NCBI GenBank assembly: GCA_945878745.1
Contig: CAMDVY010000227.1
Coordinates: 1-5,614, forward strand
Length of the DNA stretch: 5,614 nt
From: Klebsiella pneumoniae
GTDB lineage: Bacteria; Pseudomonadota; Gammaproteobacteria; Pseudomonadales; Azotimanducaceae
Direction: 5' to 3'
Part shown: in pieces, positions 1 to 5,541 of the stretch
Numbering within the stretch: the stretch's first letter is position 1
Layout: every line of letters starts with the position of its first letter
Program-made: the position numbers and the translations under genes
Notes under the pieces: generated by a model
What the model saw: the letters and a program-made list of their open reading frames with translations, nothing else
Databases searched by the model: none
Told to the model about the DNA's origin: nothing

Positions 1-713
1 TGAAAATCCGCCAGGACTCGATCGCGTACCTGTGCAAAAGGCATGAGGGTGGCCGGCAGACGTTCTTCGATGCGGACGAGATGCCATCCATAGGCCGAGC
101 GGATCGGCCCTTGCCAGCCCTGCCCGGAAAGTGCCGTGATTTCCGTTGCGAATGCCCGACCAAACAGATCTCCGATTTCTCGTATTGAACGCTGGGCGTA
201 CGATTTCTGCAGCATAAAGGGGTCGTCGGTCAGTGCTTCGTCGGTCAACGCTTGTTCGGCGTCCGCCTTTGCATCCGGCCGACGATCAACGCTGAAATAA
301 CGATGTGTGAAGCTGATGCGTTCCGGTTGGGTGTAATCGTCCCGGTGATCCCGGTACCACGCTTCGAGGGTCGCATCATCAGGTGGTGTTGTTGTGGCGA
401 TGTCTTCGGTGAGAAAGGTGAGCTTCTGCACCAGACGCCGCCGCACGATGGTGTCGTCTGTATCCAGGCCAAGTTTGCTGGCTTCCCGGTAGTAGATTTC
501 CTCCCGGACGAATGCATCGACCAGACCGGTCATCTCCTCAGCGGTGGGTGGCCGTTGCATCTGCACCTGCCATTGGTCCGCCAGTCGGGCGATTTCTGCC
601 GGTGTGATGTCGATCCTGGAGCTGGCGGAATCCGGTTGCCAGTACTTGCCTGCAACCAGCAGCATCGCTCCGACCGCGAGAAACGTGATCAATGGGTCGG
701 ACAGGAATTTCAT
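1..713 (-). CDS. Membrane-anchored parvulin-type peptidyl-prolyl cis-trans isomerase (3' end cut by window edge)
   Basis: The first 237 residues are visible; the frame is still open at base 1, so the C-terminus lies outside the window. Residues 1-6 are short and polar with one Lys. Residues 7-22 (PLITFLAVGAMLLVAG) form one hydrophobic segment, which suggests an uncleaved inner-membrane anchor with the rest in the periplasm. Residues about 60-105 form a charged helical region (VDAFVREEIYYREASKLGL, then VRRRLVQKL) like the SurA/PpiC-type N-terminal chaperone domain. Residues about 113-220 resemble a PpiC rotamase domain, with a core His at 137 (ISFTHRYF) and the closing GWHLVRIEER at 209-218. 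The role would be isomerising X-Pro bonds or chaperoning exported proteins. The ATG shares its A with the TGA of the upstream SDR gene (TGATG), so translation is probably coupled; no strong Shine-Dalgarno is needed or seen. Its client and its link to acyl-CoA metabolism are unknown. The family call is fairly secure, the role is not. Confidence 0.85.
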   Translation of the reverse strand, partial: MKFLSDPLITFLAVGAMLLVAGKYWQPDSASSRIDITPAEIARLADQWQVQMQRPPTAEEMTGLVDAFVREEIYYREASKLGLDTDDTIVRRRLVQKLTFLTEDIATTTPPDDATLEAWYRDHRDDYTQPERISFTHRYFSVDRRPDAKADAEQALTDEALTDDPFMLQKSYAQRSIREIGDLFGRAFATEITALSGQGWQGPIRSAYGWHLVRIEERLPATLMPFAQVRDRVLADF

Positions 714-1519
714 CAGTTCATCTCAAAGCCGCCAGCGACCGTCAGGGCAATGCCGGTGACGTTTGCTGCGCTGGCAAGGTAGACCACCGCTTGGCCCATA
801 TCTGCCACCGTCTGAGGACGTCCCAGGGGGATGGTTCGCTCCATGCGGGCGTTGAAATCAGCGTCTTTCTGTTCGTCATTCAATCCGTTGCCGGGCAACA
901 GGTGGTCCAGCCACATGGCCGTGCCGACCATGCCGGGGCAGATCGCGTTCACCCGGATTCCATCCGGTGCAAGTTCCGCGGCCAGTGCCTGGGTGATGCC
1001 GATGGCTGCAAACTTCGAGCCGCAATAGGCAGACATGCGGGCATAACCTTGTTTGCCGGCAATCGACGCGGTGTTGATGATGGCGGCATTTTTCGACGCG
1101 CGCAGTGCTGGTAATGCAGCCTGGGACATCAGGAAGATGCCCTTTGTATTGACGGCGAAGATCCGATCCCACTGAGCTTCGCTGAAGGTGTCGATGGGTC
1201 CCGAGTCGACGATCCCTGCGTTGTTGGCCAGCACGTCCAGGCCGCCGAAAGCTTCGACAGTTGCGGCGACCGCCATGCTGCAGCTGGATGCATCGGTCAC
1301 ATTGACAGAGGTCGATTTGATCGTACCGATGGCAGACAGTTCTTCGACGCAGCGCGCGAGCTCTTCACTGCCAGCCAGTTTGTAGCGCCATTCGCCGGCG
1401 GTGGATGGCAGATCAGCAATCATCACCTTGGCTCCGGCTTCGAGGCAGGCTTGTGCAATGCCTCGGCCGATTCCCCGTGCACCACCTGTTACCAGAACGA
1501 TCCGACCTGCGAGTTGCAT
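713..1519 (-). CDS. Short-chain dehydrogenase/reductase (SDR), NAD-preferring, with an extended beta2-beta3 segment
   Basis: This 268-aa protein is a complete classical SDR. The Rossmann glycine motif TGGARGIG is at 11-18. Asp36 at the end of beta2 (VMIADL) favours NAD(H) over NADP(H). NNAG is at 99-102, the helix Asn is N124 (VNTKG), and the catalytic set is Ser152 (NTASIAG), Tyr165 and Lys169 (YCGSK). PG at 195-196 follows beta6, and the end (VTGIALTVAGGFEMN) is typical. It should interconvert a secondary alcohol and a ketone, for example a 3-hydroxyacyl-CoA or a steroid hydroxyl; the substrate is not readable. Residues 37-70 are about 12 longer than usual between beta2 and the NVTD motif. 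The start is supported by a purine-rich GGGGGAAGG ending about 6 bases before the ATG. It lies 81 bp after the acyl-CoA dehydrogenase pair and overlaps the next gene by one base. Family membership is near certain, specificity unknown. Confidence 0.93.
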   Translation of the reverse strand: MQLAGRIVLVTGGARGIGRGIAQACLEAGAKVMIADLPSTAGEWRYKLAGSEELARCVEELSAIGTIKSTSVNVTDASSCSMAVAATVEAFGGLDVLANNAGIVDSGPIDTFSEAQWDRIFAVNTKGIFLMSQAALPALRASKNAAIINTASIAGKQGYARMSAYCGSKFAAIGITQALAAELAPDGIRVNAICPGMVGTAMWLDHLLPGNGLNDEQKDADFNARMERTIPLGRPQTVADMGQAVVYLASAANVTGIALTVAGGFEMN

Positions 1520-1524
1520 GTTGC

Positions 1525-1562
1525 CTTCCCCCTTTTTGGCTGCGGGCCATTATAGGGGGAAG
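1525..1562 (-). promoter_or_regulatory. Hairpin covering the SDR ribosome binding site, with a TATAAT in its loop
   Basis: In the 81-bp gap between the dehydrogenase pair and the SDR gene, an 8-bp perfect inverted repeat (CTTCCCCC / GGGGGAAG) occupies 1525-1532 and 1555-1562. A small inner TGGC/GCCA stem sits at 1537-1540 and 1546-1549. Read on the minus strand, the GGGGGAAG arm is the Shine-Dalgarno of the SDR gene. The loop side holds a perfect TATAAT (1554 to 1549), but no good -35 lies 16-18 bp upstream of it. It could be a weak internal promoter, a structure that damps read-through translation, or both. The structure is seen directly; its activity is inferred. Confidence 0.4.
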
Positions 1563-1600
1563 CAGGAGAGGATGGAGGGGAGGACCTTTCCTCGCCAGTG

Positions 1601-2725
1601 TCAGGCGGCGAACTTGTAGAGATGGTGGTCGGTGTTACCGAACATGGCATCGATGACGAGCAGTCGCTTGAAGAAATGGCCAACACGCAGTTCTTCGGTC
1701 ATGCCCATGCCGCCATGCAGTTGCACCGCGCTCTCACCGACGAAGATGGCCTGTTTGCCCACCAGGGCCTTGAGTGCATGAACCATGCGGGTGGCCTGTG
1801 CACCCGCCGATGCAACTTCCATCGTCGCGCGGAGCAACATGGATTTGCATTGCTCGGTTTCCATGAACATTTCCACCATGCGGTGCTGCAGTACCTGGAA
1901 ATCCGACAGTGGGTGATCGAACTGGACACGTTGCTGCGTGTATTCGATGGTGTCCTTGTATAACACCTCCATGGCGCCAACGGCTTCCGCACAGATCGCG
2001 AGAATTCCGTCATTGACCACAGCCTGCAACAGCGGCAGACCTTCACCAATGGCGCCCAGGGTATTGGCTTTGTTCACCCGAACATCTTTGAAGGTGATTT
2101 CCGCGGCCTGCAACCCGTCGACGGTCGGGAAGGACTGACACGTTACGCCTTGCGTATCGGCATCGATCAACAACAGGGTGATGCCAGCTTCGTCGAGCTG
2201 CACGCCGGACGTGCGACAAGAGACGATCAACTGGGTCGCCGAACCGCCGTTCTGCACCATGGACTTCTGGCCATTGACGATCCAGTGGTCACCGCCATCA
2301 ACTGCACTGGTAAGCACATCGTTCAGGTCGAAACGTGATTGTTCTTCGCTCATGGCGAGAGCCAGTTGATGCGTACCATCAATGACGCCCGGCAGCAGGG
2401 CTTCGCGAAGTGCAGCTGAACCACCACGTTTGACGGCTCCACCGCCCAGCACTACGGAGGCGAGGAACGGTTCTACGACCATGCCCTTGCCAAATTCTTC
2501 CATCACCAGCATGACGTCGATCTGGTTGCCACCGAAACCACCTTCGGCTTCACCAAAGGCCAGACCCAGCCAGCCCAGCTCGGCCATGGCTTGCCAGTTG
2601 GCATCGCTGAAGCCGCGTTTGCCTTTCATGTAACCGTTCCGCTTTTCCAGGTCGTACCGATCGGCAACAAAGCGTCGCACGCTATCGACGACGAGCTGCT
2701 GTTCTTCTGTCAGATCAAAGTTCAT
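1601..2725 (-). CDS. Acyl-CoA dehydrogenase-like subunit lacking the catalytic glutamate (likely beta chain of a heteromer)
   Basis: This 374-aa protein has the full acyl-CoA dehydrogenase fold order: an N-terminal helical domain (1-115; FDLTEEQQLVVDSVRRF at the start, GGFGGNQIDVMLVMEEFG at 62-79), a middle beta domain (about 120-220; WIVNGQKSMVQNG at 148-160) and a C-terminal helical domain (about 230-374). It keeps the FAD/dimer motif R266-x-Q268-F269 followed by HPLSDFQ, and HGGMGMTEE at 337-345. It lacks a catalytic base. The medium-chain-type position (IYEGT in family members) reads MFGNT at 361-365, and the isovaleryl/long-chain-type position falls in VVNDGILA (237-243) with no Glu. The usual GxGSD flavin/substrate loop is also degraded (MSEEQSRFDL, 125-134). 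It therefore probably works only with the neighbouring chain, as the smaller subunit of an alpha2beta2 enzyme. Its ATG overlaps the partner's TAA by one base, and AAGAGG lies 10-15 bases upstream. An inactive or regulatory homologue is the alternative. Confidence 0.9.
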   Translation of the reverse strand: MNFDLTEEQQLVVDSVRRFVADRYDLEKRNGYMKGKRGFSDANWQAMAELGWLGLAFGEAEGGFGGNQIDVMLVMEEFGKGMVVEPFLASVVLGGGAVKRGGSAALREALLPGVIDGTHQLALAMSEEQSRFDLNDVLTSAVDGGDHWIVNGQKSMVQNGGSATQLIVSCRTSGVQLDEAGITLLLIDADTQGVTCQSFPTVDGLQAAEITFKDVRVNKANTLGAIGEGLPLLQAVVNDGILAICAEAVGAMEVLYKDTIEYTQQRVQFDHPLSDFQVLQHRMVEMFMETEQCKSMLLRATMEVASAGAQATRMVHALKALVGKQAIFVGESAVQLHGGMGMTEELRVGHFFKRLLVIDAMFGNTDHHLYKFAA

Positions 2726-3909
2726 TAGTCAGACCTCTTCTTGGCGGCGTTGGCACTGATACCGAGTACGTTCTTGGCGATAACATCCTTCTGCACTTCG
2801 CTGGCGCCACCGTAAATGGTGTAGGCGCGGCTGGCGAGATAGCCAGACATGCCGTCACGGGCAAAGGATGGGCCTACCTTCCTGCCACCCCACGCGGCAG
2901 CAAACAAACCACCGGCCTGCATGGTCAGCTTCTGGATACGCTGCTGCATGTCGGTGCCTTTGAGCTTGAGAATCGAAGAGGCAGGCCCCGGCGCACCACC
3001 GGCCGCGGCTGCCGCCAGGCTGCGCAGCTCGGTGAATTCGGTGGCGAGGAGATCAATCTCGAGTTCAGCGACTTTCGTGCGAAAACCCGGGTCATCCATC
3101 AACGTGCCGGTGCCTCGCTTGACGGATGCGGCTCGACCCTTGAGTTTTTCCAGTGCGACGATGGAGTTGGAGATACCAGCGATGCCGGTTCGTTCGTGCT
3201 GCAGCAAACCCTTGGCTACGCTCCAGCCTTTACCTTCTTCGCCGACCCGATCTTCCACCGGTACCTTCACGTCAGTGATATGCACCATATTGACGGTGTG
3301 GGCACCACCCAGGGTGAGGATCGGTTTGACTTCCACACCTGGCTGTTTCATCGGGAACAACAGGAATGTAATGCCATTCTGTTTTTTACCGTCGTCAGAA
3401 GTTCGTGTCAGGCAGAACATCCAGTCGGCCATGTGCGCAGCGGTGGTCCAGATCTTGGTACCGTTGACCGTGTAGTGACGACCATCAGCGGACAACTCTG
3501 CGCGGGTCTTGAGGTTGGCGAGGTCGGACCCTGCACCAGGCTCGGAATAACCCTGGCACCAGTTCACCTTGCGTGCCCGTATATCCGGCAGAAAACGTTC
3601 CTGCTGCTCTTTTGTGCCGTATTGCATGAGCATTGGCGCGAGCATCACCGGACCAAACGGCAGATCCAGCGGCGTCTGGCGCGTGGCAGTAGCCTTTTGC
3701 CAGATGTAGTGCTGCGTTGGCGACCAGCCTGGGCCACCGAATTCGACCGGCCACTTCGGAACGTCCCAACCACCCTTGGCACCAGCCTTGCTGAACCAGC
3801 CGAACCGCCAGGCCATGTAATCGGTGCCCATGGGATAGGCATTGGTGTCGAGAAAGTCTTCGACTTCCTTCTGAAACACGAGGTCATCCGGTCCTAGATC
3901 GATATCCAT
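2725..3909 (-). CDS. Acyl-CoA dehydrogenase, catalytic subunit (likely alpha chain of a heteromer)
   Basis: This 394-aa flavoprotein would oxidise an acyl-CoA to the 2,3-enoyl-CoA and pass electrons to ETF. Visible motifs are GGPGWSPTQHYIW (58-70, N-terminal domain), the flavin/substrate loop YSEPGAGSD (121-129), KIWTT (152-156, Trp stacking near the flavin) and a middle domain to about 220. Glu239 in LLQHERTGIAG matches the position of the base in isovaleryl- and long-chain acyl-CoA dehydrogenases. The medium-chain-type position reads IYGGAS (365-370), without Glu. The RxQFGxPxxxxQ motif expected near 265-280 is missing (GRAASVKRGTGTLMDDPGF instead), whereas the next gene has it. This complementary loss points to a heterotetramer like the steroid side-chain enzymes FadE26/FadE27 or FadE28/FadE29 of mycobacteria; that assignment is inferred. 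It is first in the leftward operon. GAGGG lies about 5 bases before the ATG. The chain ends in a basic AAKKRSD tail. Confidence 0.93.
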   Translation of the reverse strand: MDIDLGPDDLVFQKEVEDFLDTNAYPMGTDYMAWRFGWFSKAGAKGGWDVPKWPVEFGGPGWSPTQHYIWQKATATRQTPLDLPFGPVMLAPMLMQYGTKEQQERFLPDIRARKVNWCQGYSEPGAGSDLANLKTRAELSADGRHYTVNGTKIWTTAAHMADWMFCLTRTSDDGKKQNGITFLLFPMKQPGVEVKPILTLGGAHTVNMVHITDVKVPVEDRVGEEGKGWSVAKGLLQHERTGIAGISNSIVALEKLKGRAASVKRGTGTLMDDPGFRTKVAELEIDLLATEFTELRSLAAAAAGGAPGPASSILKLKGTDMQQRIQKLTMQAGGLFAAAWGGRKVGPSFARDGMSGYLASRAYTIYGGASEVQKDVIAKNVLGISANAAKKRSD

Positions 3910-3952
3910 GGTGCCCTCTGGCTGTGATTTAGGGCTGCAAGACTAGTAAATT

Positions 3953-3982
3953 CCAGAACAAAGTTCTAGAACGATGTTCTGG
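3953..3982. promoter_or_regulatory. Probable TetR operator: two abutting AGAAC-N3-GTTCT sites in one 30-bp palindrome
   Basis: AGAACAAAGTTCT (3955-3967) and AGAACGATGTTCT (3968-3980) lie directly end to end. Together with flanking CC and GG they form one palindrome in which 26 of 30 bases are symmetric. Its centre is the perfect 10-bp palindrome GTTCTAGAAC (3963-3972). The tandem layout would suit two repressor dimers or one higher-order complex. Its position between two divergent genes, one encoding a TetR protein, makes it the natural site for autoregulation and for repression of the dehydrogenase operon. The repeats are seen directly; binding is inferred. Confidence 0.8.
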
Positions 3983-3993
3983 TAAATTGTAAT
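3965..3993 (+). promoter_or_regulatory. Candidate promoter for tetR and the crotonase gene
   Basis: TGTAAT at 3988-3993 differs from the consensus -10 by one base. TCTAGA at 3965-3970 stands exactly 17 bp upstream but matches the -35 consensus at only three bases. A start near 4000 would leave a leader of about five bases before the tetR ATG. The -35 and most of the spacer lie inside the palindromic operator, so a bound repressor would block it. Confidence 0.35.
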
Positions 3994-4004
3994 AGCATGT
4001 CGTC

Positions 4005-4628
4005 ATGCCAAACCTGAAGACACCATCAGAAAAACTCCGGTCCATTCCGTCGCAGCCGGAAAAGCCTTCACGCAAGCGCGATATCTTGCTCGCCGCGCTC
4101 GATTGTTTTGATTCAACTGGCGTGGAACTGGCCACTATTGGCGACATTCAGCGGTTGGCAGGCTGCAGTGTCGGCAGTCTCTATCATCACTTTCGCAGCA
4201 AGGAAGGGGTGGCAGAAGCGTTGTGGCTCACCCTCATAGAAGATTTCAACGATGCGATGCTGCGCCGTATGAAAAGAGCCAGGGATGGCCAATCTGCGGT
4301 TCGCAGTGTGGTTGCGGGCTACGTCGCCTGGAGTGAAAAAAATCCGAAAAGCATGCGTTACCTGCATGCGCGCGATATCGACTTCTCGACCGCCGGCAGC
4401 GCGCGCAAGAAAGAACTGCTGGACCAGTACATCCAGGGTGTATTCGCCATCTTCGCTCCGTTCGTACGCAGCGGTGAACTGGCGGAACTGCCGCTGCATG
4501 CCTACGTGCCACTGATCAGCGGTCCCATCGAGGCCTACGTCCGACGGTGGCTGGCGGGTGAAGCCCCATCACCCAGGCAGGTTGAAGCGTTGTTTGCGCA
4601 GGCTGCGTGGAATGCGGTAAAAGGCTGA
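4005..4628 (+). CDS. TetR/AcrR-family transcriptional repressor
   Basis: This 207-aa protein is of normal length for the family. After a basic, Pro/Ser-rich tail of about 22 residues, the DNA-binding domain covers about 23-70: helix 1 RKRDILLAALDCFDSTGV, the turn TIGDIQRLAGCSVGSLYHHF (44-63) with the typical YHHF at the end of the recognition helix, then RSKEGVAEAL. Residues about 75-207 are helical and variable and would hold the ligand pocket and dimer interface; no known ligand motif is visible. It probably represses itself and the divergent dehydrogenase operon through the 3953-3982 palindrome and is released by an acyl-CoA pathway intermediate. No in-frame start lies upstream, because TAG at 3993-3995 closes the frame. 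No Shine-Dalgarno precedes the ATG, so the leader may be very short. The crotonase gene follows after 23 bp and is likely co-transcribed. Confidence 0.93.
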   Translation: MPNLKTPSEKLRSIPSQPEKPSRKRDILLAALDCFDSTGVELATIGDIQRLAGCSVGSLYHHFRSKEGVAEALWLTLIEDFNDAMLRRMKRARDGQSAVRSVVAGYVAWSEKNPKSMRYLHARDIDFSTAGSARKKELLDQYIQGVFAIFAPFVRSGELAELPLHAYVPLISGPIEAYVRRWLAGEAPSPRQVEALFAQAAWNAVKG

Positions 4629-4651
4629 TACCGCCAAACTTGAGATTCTCC

Positions 4652-5440
4652 ATGTCATACCAGACGCTGCTGGTCGATATCGTCGACAACGTCGCCACCA
4701 TCACCATCAACCGGCCTGATGCGGCTAACGCGATGTCGCCTTTGTGTGCACGCGAATTCTCCCAGGTCGCCAACAGCCTTGATTCGGATGCGTCCGTGCG
4801 CGCGATTGTCATCACCGGCGCCGGCAAGATGTTTTGCGCAGGTGGTGATCTCGGTGCGTTTGCTGCAGCGGGTGATGACGCCCGCCGACTGTTGCTGGAA
4901 ATGGCTGGCGACCTGCACATCGGACTGTCTCGATTGGCGAGAGGCAATGCCCCCGTCATTGCGGCGGTCAACGGTACAGCAGCCGGTGCGGGATTCAGCC
5001 TGGTGATGGCATGTGACCTCGCGATCTGCGCCGAATCCGCAGTGTTCACCATGGCCTACACCCGTGCTGGACTGTCCCCCGACGGCAGTTCCACGTTTTA
5101 CATGCCACGCAAGATCGGTGATCGGCGTACGCGCGAACTCATGCTGACCAATCGATTGTTGAAGGCGCCCGAAGCGCTGGAATGGGGCATCGTCAATCGT
5201 GTGGTGCCAGATGCCCAGGTGTTGCCGGAAGCGATGAAGCTGGCGCGTGAACTGGCGGCGGGACCTACACGATCGTTTGGCGCAGTAAAAACACTGCTGA
5301 ACGGCACTTTTGAGCAAACGCTGGAATCCCAGATGGAACTGGAAGCACGCTCGATTGCTGATCTGGCGCGATCAGCGGATGGGCAGGAAGGCATCCGGGC
5401 GTTTCTCGAAAAGCGCAAACCTAAATTTACCGGTGCTTGA
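4652..5440 (+). CDS. Enoyl-CoA hydratase/isomerase (crotonase superfamily), PaaG-like active site
   Basis: The protein has 262 aa, normal for crotonases. Oxyanion-hole segments are FCAGGDL (61-67) and NGTAAGAG (107-114), followed by ACDLAICAESAVFTMAY. The two glutamates of classical enoyl-CoA hydratase are absent: the first position reads GFSLVMACD (Ser116) and the second falls at TMAYT (Tyr136 by my alignment). Asp144 in GLSPDGSS lies where PaaG-type and related isomerases carry their acidic catalytic residue, and MPRKIG with EWGIVNRVV (177-185) follows as in that group. Isomerisation of an unsaturated acyl-CoA is therefore more likely than simple hydration, though the substrate is unknown. 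The ATG at 4652 was chosen over one at 4607 because family homology begins at MSYQTLLVDIVDN, GAGA lies six bases before it, and the earlier start would add 15 unrelated residues overlapping tetR. The gene is 23 bp after tetR on the same strand. Confidence 0.92.
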   Translation: MSYQTLLVDIVDNVATITINRPDAANAMSPLCAREFSQVANSLDSDASVRAIVITGAGKMFCAGGDLGAFAAAGDDARRLLLEMAGDLHIGLSRLARGNAPVIAAVNGTAAGAGFSLVMACDLAICAESAVFTMAYTRAGLSPDGSSTFYMPRKIGDRRTRELMLTNRLLKAPEALEWGIVNRVVPDAQVLPEAMKLARELAAGPTRSFGAVKTLLNGTFEQTLESQMELEARSIADLARSADGQEGIRAFLEKRKPKFTGA

Positions 5441-5480
5441 AGTTCATTGTGATCCGGAGTCGATGCAACAGCGGCAGGTG

Positions 5481-5514
5481 CTAAGGATGCTCTGAAAAAG
5501 CAGAGCTTCCTTAG
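5481..5514. repeat. Long imperfect inverted repeat downstream of the crotonase gene
   Basis: Arms CTAAGGATGCTCTG (5481-5494) and CAGAGCTTCCTTAG (5501-5514) pair over 14 positions with a single T-T mismatch (5488/5507) around the loop AAAAAG. It begins 40 bases after the crotonase stop. There is no T-run after it on the plus strand, so it is not a textbook intrinsic terminator. It may protect the 3' end of the mRNA or be part of a repeated intergenic element. Confidence 0.6.
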
Positions 5515-5515
5515 C

Positions 5516-5540
5516 GGTGCATGGATGCACCATCATTTTC
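5516..5540 (+). terminator. Possible weak intrinsic terminator for the tetR-crotonase unit
   Basis: GGTGCATGGATGCACC (5516-5531) is a perfect inverted repeat giving a 6-bp stem with a TGGA loop. ATCATTTT follows, ending in only four T. The stem is GC-balanced and the T-run short and offset, so termination would be inefficient unless the neighbouring hairpins help. It lies immediately after the larger inverted repeat at 5481-5514. Confidence 0.35.
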
Positions 5541-5541
5541 C

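Larger units (their letters stand above)
3910..4004. promoter_or_regulatory. Divergent intergenic promoter region between the dehydrogenase operon and tetR
   Basis: The 95-bp gap separates the start codons of the leftward dehydrogenase and the rightward TetR gene, so both arms must start here or just beyond. It is more AT-rich than the genes around it. The palindromic operator at 3953-3982 lies in the middle. On the leftward side only weak hexamers are visible (TAGAAC at 3968 to 3963 and TAGTCT at 3945 to 3940, 17 bp apart, three matches each), so no leftward promoter is claimed. Confidence 0.7.

Noticed and set aside
252..782. Plus-strand open frame of 176 codons across the isomerase gene
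   Set aside because: The minus-strand isomerase frame is open through the whole region and carries a membrane anchor and PpiC motifs; the plus frame has none and runs into the SDR gene.
2849..3897. Two long plus-strand open frames (2849-3475 and 3196-3897) opposite the 394-aa dehydrogenase
   Set aside because: They lie fully antisense to a gene with clear family motifs, show no recognisable domain and are explained by codon bias on the opposite strand.
3953..3982. Direct assignment of the regulator as KstR
   Set aside because: The operator core is similar but its half-site spacing is three rather than two, and the TetR protein shows only generic family motifs.
4607..4651. Earlier in-frame ATG for the crotonase gene
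   Set aside because: It would overlap tetR by 22 bases and add 15 residues (MECGKRLIPPNLRFS) with no place in the crotonase fold; the ATG at 4652 has a nearby GAGA and starts at the family N-terminus.
4516..5317. Minus-strand open frames of 178 and 220 codons opposite the crotonase gene
   Set aside because: Antisense to a well-supported crotonase, low-complexity Arg/Ser/Ala-rich translations, no ribosome binding site seen.
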